From Nepenthes gracilis (taxonomy: Eukaryota; Streptophyta; Magnoliopsida; Caryophyllales; Nepenthaceae), in contig BSYO01000002.1 of NCBI GenBank assembly GCA_033239525.1, forward strand, positions 18,653,901-18,717,900: a DNA stretch of 64,000 nt, written 5' to 3'. The notes below the pieces were generated by a model that was not told the origin of the DNA, searched no databases, and saw only the letters and a program-made list of their open reading frames with translations. A program made the position numbers and the translations under genes. Of this stretch, positions 11,066 to 20,919 are shown piece by piece. Every line of letters starts with the position of its first letter. The first letter of the stretch is position 1.

Positions 11066-11713
11066 AACATGGTGACCACCAAACAACCCAAGGCTCACCA
11101 CACGGATCGCCGGAAGAAACCGTCCGGGCACAAGGAACAGAGGGTGGGGGATGATGTCATTAGTTTTAGTGATAATGATATAGCACATGTAATCTTCCCC
11201 CATATTGACTCCTTGGTTATATTCGCTCTCATTTCAAACAGTACCTTAGTCTACTAACTGAAACGAGTCTTCATTGATAATGGAAGTTTCCATGATTTAC
11301 TTTACCTCGATACTTATTTCAAATTAGGACTAAAAAAGAGTCAACTAAAACTGACGGAAGGGCCACTATACGGATTGGACTATGAGTGAACGACCGTCCA
11401 AGGGACAATCCAGCTGAATGTCACCTTGGATACGTACCCCAAGATAGCAAGTAGCATGATCACCTTCCTAGTTATCGACCTACCTTTCGCATACAATGCA
11501 ATACTCGGCAAACCATGCTTGGCGATATTCGGGGTTGTAACGTCAATACCCCATTTAAAAATAAAATTCCCGATAGCATGCAGCATTGGCAAAGTATTAG
11601 GCGACCAAGTAACCGGTTGAACGTGCTACTTGTCCCAAGTCGCCCTAAGCTGCATTGACCAGCCGACAGATGACCTGGACCATCGAGACAAAACAATGCT
11701 ACAGCAAGCGCAA
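11066..11713 (+). pseudogene. Element T protease region
   Basis: Aspartic protease (retropepsin) part of the Tat polyprotein. Visible blocks are DVISFSDNDIAHVIFPHIDS near 11152, FIDNGS near 11270 (the catalytic D-[ST]-G triplet is replaced by DNG, as is usual in Tat elements where DNGSS is found), LKKSQLKLTEGPLYG, and FLVIDLPFAYNAILGKPCL near 11465-11520. A stop occurs at 11257 and the remainder continues in another frame. It is interrupted by solo LTR B, after which ...QQAQ continues as SFEVTDLIPL. Confidence 0.75.
11709..11713 (+). repeat. Target duplication CGCAA, left of B
   Basis: CGCAA directly precedes the TGTGATA start of solo LTR B and is repeated exactly at 14269-14273 after its CGTGACA end. 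Confidence 0.9.
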
Positions 11714-11899
11714 TGTGATATTCCGGATCCCGATTGGATTATTTTAATATTAATTGTGATTTTTGGGTATTTCGGATGTGGTGAAAATAAATTAAAATAT
11801 TATGAAATTTTCGGAAATGATCGGAGGTGCGGAGTGGGGCCCGGTGTGTGCCCGTAATGTTGTCCGAATGCCGAGTTAAATTTAAAAATAAAGAAAAGT

Positions 11900-11901
11900 T
11901 A

Positions 11902-11966
<65 letters not shown>
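11900..11966. repeat. (AT)n(AAT)n microsatellite in B
   Basis: Short AT run, then about 19 AAT units, in the same LTR position as the arrays of A and D. A 209-codon minus-strand frame that starts in the GC-rich leader and ends in poly-Ile comes from this array and is not a gene. Confidence 0.95.
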
Positions 11967-11969
<3 letters not shown>

Positions 11970-12944
11970 TATGTATATATATATAAAGTAAAAGAAAAGG
12001 AAAAAGAAAATGAAAAAGAAGAAAAAGAAAAGAAGAAAGAAAAAGGAAATTGGGGAAAAAGAAAGGGGGAGAAGAATCGGGGAGAGAGAAATCGGGGGAG
12101 AAAAGGGGTTTAGGGTTTGGGCGGCGGAGAAGGAAGAAGAGAGGAAGATCGGCGCGGCAGACAGTGACCGCGGCCATGGTGGCGCGCGACGGTCGACGGG
12201 TGTGAGCCATCGTTAGCGGCGGTTTGTGGTGCGTCGGTGGCGGTGTTCGGTGAGAAGCCATCGGCCGTCGGTGGTTGTTGACGGCATTTGCAGCGGCGAT
12301 CGGTGGTCGACGGCGATTCTTTGGTGGTGGTGGGAGGAGGGCGGTGGCGTCGGCCGAGTGATTGGCGGTGTGGGTTGGACGAGAGGACGCGGCGAAGTCG
12401 TGCGAGAGAGAGGAGCGCGGAGTTCGGCGTCGACGGCCGGGTGAGGGAGGAGGCCGCGACGGCCACGTGAGGAGGTGCGGTGGCGGCGCAATGAGGAGTG
12501 GCCGCGGCGGGCGGGCAGAGAGCGGCACGCGGTGGAGAGAGGAAGGGTGTGCGGGAGAGAGGCGACGCGGCAGAGGAGAGAGAAAGGCCCGATTGGAGTG
12601 CTTCGGGACATCCTTTTTTCAGATCTGCAGAGTATGATGTTAAGTCAAGTATCCTCCAGCCCTATTCTTGGTCTGATTTAATTTCCGATGCATTTTGACT
12701 ACTGTGGGAGATTTTACTAACATGCATGTATTTTTAAATACCCTCAATTTATCAATTGTATACATGCATGTATGTTTTATCGGTTGTGCGGTGGTTTTGT
12801 ACTTGTATTTATGATTTAGAGGGGTTTTGGACACCCGGACGATATATATGTATGTTGGGTATCCGTATATTGTGGAACCATGAACCGGGCCTTGCACTAA
12901 CCATGCATGTTGCCGGTGGGATCACTACGTGATCCGAGGCATCG

Positions 12945-13100
12945 GGCTACTTCCGCCGTAAGGAAGATGAGGTATTGGCTACTTAGTAAGGAAGATGAGG
13001 TATTGGCTACTTCCGCCGTAAGGAAGATGAGGTATTGGCTACTTCCGCCGTAAGGAAGATGAGGTATTGGCTACTTCCGCCATAAGGAAGATGAGGTATC
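12945..13100 (+). repeat. 32-bp minisatellite, five units
   Basis: Five tandem units starting at 12945, 12977, 13005, 13037 and 13069; the second has 28 bp, the others 32. The unit begins GGCTACTTCCGCCGTAAGG and ends AAGATGAGGTATT. Units 3 and 4 are identical, so homogenisation or expansion is recent. It is inside the candidate intron portion of LTR B. Confidence 0.95.
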
Positions 13101-14268
13101 GCCCCACTGTGTATTTAATTGAGAACCATCGTAAGGAATTGACGGAAAACTAATATATTCGGACGTCCTAATATATAATAAAAACTTGAGGTTGCACCCA
13201 AAGCCGCGGGTGGTAAAACATAGTGAGCAAGTTCCTTATCTATGGGAGACAGAGTACATGGATGGCCTAGAGCTACTGGCCTAATTCGTAGGCCGATATA
13301 TAGCCGTGGTTACTGGACGAGGTAACCCTTCCTCAAGTTGGTATCATTGATCTTTGGTTCTCCGATTTCGTGAATGCTTTGTATTTACGCACGTATTTGG
13401 GTGTATGGTGATTTGAGATACGTGGTTTGGCCCACGGATGGGGCGATAGGAATATCTCAAATGACATCGATGTGATAAAACCGGAACGTGTTTTGATTTA
13501 TGTTTTAGTTAGGCGGTTTTCTCTTGATTTTTGCATTATGAGTTTTAGATCCTGGGACGACGGTATGTGTCTCCACATGGATGTGGTGACGGTTGCGGCG
13601 TATGTGACCTCGGATCATATGATATGATATCGTCTATGAGGTTTACCGGATCGTGATTTATATGATTTTGTCCCGGAGGGACGAGTTAATGCGACGACGA
13701 TTTAATACGAGACATCTCCTCGATTTTCAGGATTTCACGGACATGATGTTTTGTTTTACGTGATTGCTATACGATATCCCCGCTTCGATTTATGTGGTAC
13801 CGTTTTATACGATTCTTGATACTTGCTGAGCTCACAGGCTCACGTTTTCATGTTTTATCCCTTCGGACTAGTGGCATGGATACGCTTGCAGGAGCTCGGA
13901 CGTGATCGCCTCGGATATTCCTTTTGGCAGTGGAGATATCACATTTGGTATATTTCTGATCTCGAGGATATGTTATGGTTATTATTTATGGCCGGATGGT
14001 GCTTTGATCATTGTATGCAAAATATTGGAGTTATTGCATTATGTGGATGAGTTGCTGTAAATTTGGATACCTCCCTTGCGATTATGGTCAGCAGGTCGTG
14101 TACTATTTGTCCGGATTTATATCCGATGAGATCTTGTGCGGGTTTTATTTATATTGGGTCCTGCACATGTTTGATAGTCACATCCGGGATGGGTTATTGT
14201 TGTTGATGGAAATCTTATTATTGATTTTATTTTTTGACCTGCGTATATTGTGGTCCCGGGTCGTGACA

Positions 14269-14273
14269 CGCAA
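14269..14273 (+). repeat. Target duplication CGCAA, right of B
   Basis: Exact copy of 11709-11713 directly after the terminal CA of solo LTR B. Confidence 0.9.
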
Positions 14274-14644
14274 TCTTTTGAGGTCACCGACCTCATACCT
14301 TTGAATACGAATAACCCGGACAAATGCGTGCAAATAGGAGGCTTGCTTTACGTGACCAGTTAACCAGCTTCTTAAGACACAAGGCAGATGTCTTTGCTTG
14401 GACGCCTGTAGATATGCCTGGGATCCCAACCAGAGTAATGATCCACAAGTTGCATCTCGATCCAGACAGCAAGCCCACCAGATAAAAGCGGAGAACCACT
14501 CTGTGGAAAAGCTGATAGTCGTCTAGGAGGAAGTTAAAAAGTTGTTTGACGTCGGATTTATAAGAGAGGTCTAGTACCCGGACTTAGTCTCCAACGTCAT
14601 CCTCGTCAAAAAGAGCAATAAAAAATGGCTGATGTGCGTCGATT
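14274..14644 (+). pseudogene. Element T reverse transcriptase, N-terminal part
   Basis: Start of the Tat reverse transcriptase domain: QLTSFLRHKADVFAWTPVDM, then PGIPTRVMIHKLHLDPDSKP, a decayed QKRR stretch, and phrases equivalent to FIREVxYPEWxSNVILVKK and MCVDL near 14560-14644 (frames shift several times). This is the segment just upstream of the catalytic fingers; the YxDD region is absent because the sequence passes into element C at about 14645. Confidence 0.75.
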
Positions 14645-15000
14645 TGTCTAAAGGATGAGAAAGTAAACCTCGGTGTTTTCCTTGGGAGGGTAGGCATCAA
14701 TGTTGGAATTGATGCTACGAATCTTGGACGTGTATGTCTTGGGAATTTCATAGGTAATGTGAAAGTTACATCGCGAGTAAGTCCAAATGATTGGGTGTTA
14801 GAATGTCGTGTTGTTATTGGAAGTTAGAATCGTATTCAGTTTTGGTCAGTTGGCTCGTTGAAATGCCGACGGGATCTTGAGGTTACCAAGTGATCAGAAT
14901 TTTGAGAATTCTGGGTAAGGATTGAAAGTTCTGTCCACTCTTTGGGTGATCGCCATGATTAGAGTTTCAATCCTGGCGTAATTTAATGATTTGGGGATTA

Positions 15001-15073
15001 ATCAGAGTAGCGCAGCGGAAGTGTTATGGGCCCGTGGCCCAGAGGTTTCTAGATAAGGTTGAGGCTCTAGTGA
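15001..15073 (+). pseudogene. Initiator tRNA-Met-like sequence in element C
   Basis: ATCAGAGTAGCGCAGCGGAA opens a 72-73 base stretch that follows plant initiator tRNA-Met almost end to end: D-arm GCGCAGCGGAAG, anticodon stem GGGCCC...CCC with the anticodon CAT changed to CGT, AGAGGT for the variable region, and GGCTCTA near the acceptor end. Over the first 46 bases I count 38 identities against the tRNA sequence as I recall it. Most differences are C-to-T or G-to-A. The T-arm and B box are destroyed, so it is not a functional tRNA gene. It stands 350 bp before the 3' LTR. Confidence 0.75.
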
Positions 15074-15411
15074 CCGATTTCTTTCGAGGCATGAAATGAA
15101 TTCAAGTGAAAGTTCATTGATCCGTTTGGAAGTGTCGGATTGTTGGTTAGGAGATGTCCGGCATCATTGAGGTGGCTTTTTGAAATTTCTAGAAATCGAT
15201 ATAAGGCCTTCCTTGTATCGATGGTTGAGAGAATCGGTAAGTTGTCTGGGTTGGACTGTTCGAGAGGCTAAGGATATGTTTTGTGATGAGAACTAGGACG
15301 ATTCCAATGCTTCGAGGTTTTAAAATAGGCGTTGTCCGAGGAATGATTTGATCTTTGAGGAGTTCACCTCGATTTGGGAGTTTGAGGCTCGTTAAATTCC
15401 GAGGACGAAAT

Positions 15412-15426
15412 TTTATAAGTGGGGAG
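15412..15426 (+). other. Element C polypurine tract
   Basis: TTATAAGTGGGGAGT directly before the LTR start TGTGAGG, preceded by CCGAGGACGAAATTT. The same arrangement is seen at 60400-60434 in D. Confidence 0.75.
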
Positions 15427-15606
15427 TTGTGAGGTTCCTGATTTGTGAACCCGAGCAATTATGAGGTGATTAGTATGTTAATGATCAATACTAATCCTAT
15501 GGGATGATTAAGGTTTGGTATCGGAAGAAAAATCAAAAAATTATTCGGTCCTGGTCATTGAGCTGCTCATCGCCTGCTTCATGGCCAGCAGCTTTGCGAG
15601 GCGTGG

Positions 15607-15700
15607 CTCGAGGCTCGAAAGCGTAACCGAGACCGCTTGCCGCCCGCTCGAGGTGCGCTCGAGCGGTGGCGCCCCGCTGGCCGCTCGAGCTCCGCTCGAG
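15607..15700. promoter_or_regulatory. Cluster of five CTCGAG palindromes before TATA
   Basis: CTCGAG occurs at 15607, 15647, 15658, 15684 and 15695, the last two within CCGCTCGAGCTCCGCTCGAG. The cluster ends 12 bp upstream of the TATA box of LTR C. Position and palindromic repetition suggest transcription-factor sites or hairpins; no factor is assigned. Confidence 0.5.
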
Positions 15701-15712
15701 CGGCAGGCGCAT

Positions 15713-15720
15713 TATAAATA
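15713..15720 (+). promoter_or_regulatory. TATA box of LTR C
   Basis: TATAAATA between a GC-rich palindromic region and a pyrimidine-rich start region. The expected transcription start is about 15745, giving a leader of roughly 130 bases up to the donor-like site at 15873. Confidence 0.7.
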
Positions 15721-15872
15721 TGCGCCGCGCCCTCTTTTCTCCCATTTTCGCGTCGGGACCGAGGGTTTGAGGAGAGAGGAGGCGCCGATTTTAGAGAGAG
15801 AAGAAGGAAGATCGAGCCCGGGAGTCCGATTCAGCCCGAGAGCCAGGTATAAAGGTGAAAGCACGCGTCGAG

Positions 15873-17729
15873 GCAAGTGTTCTCATATCCACTTCTCGTT
15901 CTCTTTCGATGTTTTGTATATTTTCGTTGGATATTTTGTGTCGATACCCACCGTGGATGTTAGGATATTGAAAACCCATGCCTTGAGGTCCAAGAAAATA
16001 TAGTTAGTTGTCCGAATCGTGTCCGATTCGCCCGGGTGGGTTTTACCGAAACCCTAACCTACGGGATTTTGGGGGTTTCCCATTTTCCGGCCTCGTATCA
16101 TGAAATTGACCCCAAAATTGGAATCCCCACGTTCCAATGATGTATATATGTCGGCCGCGGGTTCGATCTTGCACGTTTAGACCCATTCGTGGCGTCCAAG
16201 CCCATTAAAGGGGCGCTTTTACTGTTCACCCGAGAACGAAGGTGGATTTTGCATGTTGTCACATTCATGAAATAATGAAATGATCCTAGAATATGAATAC
16301 CCGTATCCCAATTGTGTATATATATCGACCGGATGCCGAATCTCGCAAAATTTGACCCGTTCGTGGCATCCGGGAGTCTTGAAATAATCCCGTGATTGTT
16401 TATCCGCAATTAAAGGGGAAGTGACATGCTTCCACCCTCATGATAAGTTAAATCGAACCCAAATGTGTAATCGTGTGTACAAAGTGTACGTACGAATCCA
16501 CCGGACTCCCGATTTCCAAGTATCGAACCGTGTGTGGCGTCCGGGTGTTCCAAAGGAAATCTGCTATCGTTCACCGAAAATGAAATGAGAAATATAAGTG
16601 TTATGCCTTCATAATTGTTATTGAAATAACGTTTAATGTTTAAACATAATGTAAGCCCCAAATGTGAATCCGTGTGCTGGAGGCAAGGGGATGAGTCTCT
16701 GAGGTTTCAAAGTGACTTGTGATCGTTTGAGGTATGAAATCTAATCTCCCGTGAACTTGGATTGATTGTTGTGATATTTTGTTGTGGATTAAGGAAATTG
16801 AGTCCCATTGGTTATCGTGAATCGTGTGTGAATGGAAGGGAGTCCACATTGTGCTTGTGATGATATGATCTCCTGGATGGAGATGTGTTTGATGATGTAA
16901 TCTCCCGGTTGGAGATGATTGTGATGGGAATGAGATTTCCTGAGATGTGATCGTGTGGCAAATGTGGATTTCCCTCTCCAGGTGTTCAACCTAACCTTGA
17001 AACTAGGACCCGAGTCGTATGGGTAGTATTCTTTAGTATATCATGTCCATCGCGGGTGAACCCGAGGAATACTTGGCCACGTATTCAAGGCCGCTCGCGG
17101 GAGCGGGTGATGTCTGTGGTACGCTTTAGGAAACTACTATGGAAGAACGAGGATTGCCCCCGGACCCCCGGGGTGTGGGGTGTGTCTCGCCGACGCTACA
17201 TATTGAGATGTAGTCGTCTGTGATGATGTTGCATGGATGCAACCGAGGGTCATGTGCTACCGACCTAAAATAGTAGCCGTGGCTTTAGAAATGTAGCGAA
17301 CACATTCCTGTCCTCGTTCTCTCGCATCGTTGGTTAGTACGGTCTACTAGCCTACTGAGGTCCCAAAGATGATGTAATAATGAAAATGAATAATATCCAA
17401 TTGATGAACAGTGTGAATCCAGTAGACCAGAATGAGAACCGAATGAATCCAGTGACTCAAGATATGAAGCGCAAGAATTGTGTGAAACCAGTGATTCAAG
17501 ATGTAATCGTGAGAATCAAGTTATTCTGATTAATGATCGATCAATGTAATCATGAGAACTGCAGGAATCGAGTGATTCCAATTGCTTCCTATTCCCTGTC
17601 CTATTCCTTGAGTGTGGAGAGTGTGTGTATTCCCTCTCGTATCAGTTCTTGTACGTGTGTTGGAGTTGTGTTTATGATTACATTTGCTGAGCTGTTGGCT
17701 CACTCTTGCTGTTGTTGTCTCTTTTTCAG
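15873..17729 (+). other. Candidate GC-AG intron inside LTR C
   Basis: Donor TCGAG|GCAAGTGT at 15872/15873 and acceptor TTGTCTCTTTTTCAG|ATGAG at 17729/17730, spacing 1857 bp. Just before the acceptor is TGCTGAGCTGTTGGCTCAC, a motif present before the acceptor in every LTR of this group in the window. The donor belongs to the GC class, which in plants needs a strong surrounding consensus, as here. Confidence 0.45.
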
Positions 17730-18259
17730 ATGAGAACACTTAGCTGGCGCATGTAGATAAAGCAAGGAGAGGCTTGCTTGATGTGATTGGCTGGACGACG
17801 AGTGTTCAGAAGATTTGGACATAGAGTTGGATCGGACTGTGGGAGCCACTTAATGTTGAGCGTGGCTCATCGTTGTTGTTTTTATGGTTTTATTATGCTT
17901 CCGTATATTTGATGATCTAGTTATGCTTCCGTGTCTGTATATATATGTTTTGAGTTTGGTTTCATTTAGATGGCATCTCTCTAGATCCAGTATAGTGGGT
18001 TGTGTCTTTGTATTGGAGCCATGGATGATATGTGATGTTGTTGTGATCTGTGTGGCGTGTTGTAGGCTTTAAGTTAAGCCTTTGATAGATGTGTGCTTGT
18101 TGCAGGATGATATTTAAACAGGTTGTATTTCGGTTTTCGTCCAGTTACAGAGGAAACTCTGCCGGATTTTCTGTAGAGTCCATAGATTAATTATGGGCTT
18201 TAGGGTGTGTGTAGTCATTGACGGATGTTATTCAATGGAGAATAATCCGTTCCATCACA

Positions 18260-18587
18260 GCGACACATGTCTTTACCTGATTAAACCCGCCTATAGCGCC
18301 ATAATGACAAACATCACCTTGCGTCATTGAAATGCTTGCTCCCAAGTTGTGACGGTCAAAACAAAGTGAAGACCGGCGCCGCCGTACAACAACCCAAACA
18401 TAACATGGGTCCCGGATCCAAAATTAAGCCTGTCAAGCCGGCCGACAAGTGTGAAAAGCAGGATGGCACATAGTTAGAGAAATTGACGCATTGATAAAAT
18501 GAATTTCCTTTCATTAATTAAGTGTTTTGTACAAACGGCCAATAAGGGGGAGGGGAAACAAAACGTAAAAATACAATGATGTCCTGG
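18260..18587 (+). other. Element T spacer before antisense gene
   Basis: Moderately GC-rich sequence without a readable domain, between the right end of LTR C and the 3' end of the antisense gene. It is taken as part of element T because it is followed without a break by the antisense gene; its own identity is not visible. Confidence 0.4.
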
Positions 18588-20521
18588 CTAGGGCAGGGGG
18601 CTCTTACGAGGACACGAGAGAGGCTCCCCGACACACTGGGAGAAATCAACCAGGTCATCACGACCTAGAGTTCCGCGATTCATGGGTTCAAACATGCCTA
18701 TAGGAAAATTGGGAACTACCACTGTGACAATCCGTCTGCAGATGTGGTTGCCCTCCCAAATCCTGGCCCACAGTGCTTGGCTCACCTCCTCTGGGCACAG
18801 ACGGGTGGTCATCTTGTTCTCAAGTGTGACGTTCTTTGTTCGAAGTTCGCCCGCCAACTTCTCAGCTTTGGTGGCCCGAGCCTCCAGCCTCCTCAATTAC
18901 TCTCTCAGCTCAGACATCTCCAACTTGAGGCAGCATTCTCCTCTCGATCCTGTAAGGCCTAAGCATTCGATTGGCTCAACAGCTCCCTTACCTGGCAAAT
19001 CTTCTCCTCTAGCTCATCAATCATTTCGGCCCTTTGGCGTAGGCCCTTCAACACGGCGCTAATGATTTTCTATTCTTGCAAGTCCAAAAAAAAGGAAAAG
19101 TCAAACTATGTCGGTGGAATAAGAAAAGAAAAGAGTAAGTCTCCTTCGAAGGAATACCGTGAAGAACTTGCATTTCTTCTTCCTTGTCGGACTAGGCTCC
19201 TCAAGGCTTTGATGCGGGAGGCCCCCTGACGGGCAAGGAGGAAGGCTAAGTGGGGCAGCCTCTAGGGCTAACTCCGTTGTGGCGGCCATTTCCCCAACAA
19301 GGCGGTCCTCCTCCATAGGAAGTTCCATGGAGGTGACGTCCAAAATGTATGTTGTCGCAGATGAAAAAGCAACAGAGAAAGCAACCTCTCTGGCATCCGT
19401 GGGCTTTGTCGATGCTACCACCACCAACTCCACCTACCCTCTAGCAGTCTGTTCTGCCAGCGACTCTAGCAACTGCACCATGAGCCCTTTGACAATTGGC
19501 TTAGCCAACTCTCCCTTCACCAACTCAGTTGCCACCACAGGTGCAATTGACAATGATGGCTCGATAGTCGGTTCCTCGGTGGCAACTCCCATATCACCCA
19601 AATCCAAAAGAATGGGAGAAGTCACTATCCAAGACTGCTCGCCAACGCTTGCCAGTTGCCCGGCCATGCACAATCGGTGGCTGTGGAGGAAGAGGAAGAA
19701 GGCAGAGCCGACATGACCCACTTTTAGGAAGGGTCATCGAAATGATCCTCCTTGTCAAGAGCCCTAACTTTCCTTTTAGGCTGAGTGGGGCTACCAGAAG
19801 GATCACAAATAATGAGGGCCCTAGCTTTTCCCTAAGGCAGGGAAGACAGTAAGGGCGGAGCCTTGGCCTTCTGTACCGGTGAACGCGGCCCCCAATGTGC
19901 GCGCCTGATTTCTTCACAAGACACAAGGTGGTCCCTCCTGTACTCATCTAAATGTACCCGGACCAACTCTAATAGAGGCTCGACCTCCTCCACCTCCGCT
20001 GCTGAGGGCCTCCCTATAAAGACCTCAGACACGTTACTCTAGTCCTTCGTCAGGGGCCAATCATCAGAAGCTTTTACGAAGAAGAACCTATCTTTTCAGT
20101 TCTTTACGGACCCGTATATAACGTGGCTAATGCGCAACTCCCTTGGGGTGAGCAAGATCCATTCCCTTCTCTTAGTGAATCGAAAAATGACTTTCACTGC
20201 CTCCACCGTCAGCATCCTAAAATGGTGGCAAAAGAAAACTCAGAGCGAATATAGATAGCACACAATGTTCGCATCAAGCCTTGCGATGGAGACGCCAAGG
20301 GCCTAGAAAATATGGAGCAACTCTTCAGGGACGGGAAGACGAAGCTCACTTCACAGGTAAGCCTCGTAAACAGCAATTTGTCCCTTTAGTGGTGAACAGG
20401 CCCTATCATGTTTCACGGGAACAACGAACACGATGGAACACTGGATGTTATATCGTACGTATAGGGCCCTAATATTGTTGGGACTGAGAACGGAGCAAGT
20501 CGCATTTACATTAGGCGCCAT
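18588..20521 (-). pseudogene. Element T antisense gene (Tat aORF-like)
   Basis: Minus-strand gene remnant located between pol and the 3' LTR. From an ATG at 20521 it reads MAPNVNATCSVLSPNNIRAL and, further on, HDRACSPLKGQIAVYEAYL, LRLPVPEELLHIF, RFFFVKASDDWPLTKD near 20040-20100, RPSAAEVEEVEPLLEL near 19990, and a charged, helix-forming tail AEKLAGELRTKNVTLENKM near 18830. The conserved N-terminal block matches the plant 'putative gypsy type transposon' proteins found antisense in Tat elements; their function is unknown. Several stops and shifts separate the readable segments (19832-20032, 19434-19721, 19101-19433, 18588-18896). Element F has a related antisense gene. Confidence 0.75.
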
Positions 20522-20919
20522 GGAAGCAAGAAGATTAAGGGACAGTGGAATAATGGTCGAAAAGAGGTAAGAAAAGGAGGAGAAATTTTGAATTGGCCCC
20601 TCAGATTTTATAACGTTCCTTGCCATCAAAACGAAGCAATGCCTTGAAAAGGCGTGGTAGTCATAACGGACATGCGTCGAACCCAAAGAAAACGAGGTCA
20701 AGCCAAATCACCCATCGCATTTATTGTTGGGATTATAGCCGACTTCTACAACGACACGTGTTGCAAAATGACGAAGAAGCGCGAGTCCCCAAGTAGCTTA
20801 GCAACTCATCGAGTGCCTAACCATCGGCAGAATGAAACAATCCATCAATCAAACAATACATCATGGCAGCTCCGTTTATTTTTGAATTCCAGCCGGTTAA
20901 CAAAACCGCCAACCACCTT
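20522..20919. other. Element T, region upstream of antisense gene
   Basis: No gene seen. This would contain the promoter and leader of the antisense gene on the minus strand. The last 30 bases (about 20889-20919, AGCCGGTTAACAAAACCG...) look like a partial unit of the adjoining tandem array. Confidence 0.4.

Larger units (their letters stand above)
11714..14268 (+). mobile_element. Solo LTR B (2555 bp), chromovirus-like family
   Basis: TGTGATATTCCGG...CGTGACA flanked by a perfect 5-bp duplication (CGCAA) and with no internal region, so it is a solo LTR left by recombination between two LTRs. Element T coding sequence continues on both sides. The first 200 bp align with LTRs A and D (shared order: start block, TTATTTTxATxTTAA-like stretch, TATTATGAAATTTTCGG, CCCGTAATG, then AT and AAT repeats). 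Further features are a GC-rich purine leader (12010-12610), a 32-bp minisatellite (12945-13100) and the motif GCTGAGCTCACAGGCTCAC at 13824. The donor-like position reads AAGTCAAGTATCC near 12643, where C and D have GAGGCAAGT. Confidence 0.9.
14645..18259 (+). mobile_element. Element C: left-truncated chromovirus-like element
   Basis: The last 780 bp of an LTR retrotransposon interior followed by a complete 3' LTR (15427-18259). The interior ends with a tRNA-like sequence (15001-15073), the phrase TCCGAGGACGAAATTTTATA and the polypurine tract AAGTGGGGAG, all shared with element D and (reversed) A and I. The 5' LTR, gag and most of pol are missing, and so is the part of element T that should follow 14644, so one deletion probably removed both. 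The bases after the LTR (GCGAC) have no partner at 14640, as expected after such a deletion. Confidence 0.75.
15427..18259 (+). repeat. Element C, 3' LTR (2833 bp)
   Basis: It begins TGTGAGG and ends CCATCACA (TGTGA/TCACA are exact inverted repeats). It has a palindrome-rich upstream promoter region (15607-15700), a TATA box at 15713, a short leader, a GC donor-like site at 15873 and an acceptor-like site at 17729. The interval holds degenerate repeats, for example TGATxATATGATCTCC-like units at 16858-16910 and GAATCCAGTGA-type units at 17410-17580. The start block differs from A, B and D, so C is a separate subfamily sharing the downstream half of the LTR. Confidence 0.85.

Noticed and set aside
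11899..12528. 209-codon minus-strand frame rich in Pro/Ser, ending in poly-Ile
   Set aside because: It spans the GC-rich leader and AAT array of solo LTR B; the poly-Ile tail is the microsatellite. Overlapping frames on both strands are equally open because of base composition.
12945..13100. CRISPR-like array
   Set aside because: Units are directly adjacent with no unique spacers; it is a minisatellite in plant DNA.
15001..15073. Functional tRNA gene
   Set aside because: Acceptor stem pairing, the B box and the anticodon are altered; this is kept as a relic inside a retrotransposon.
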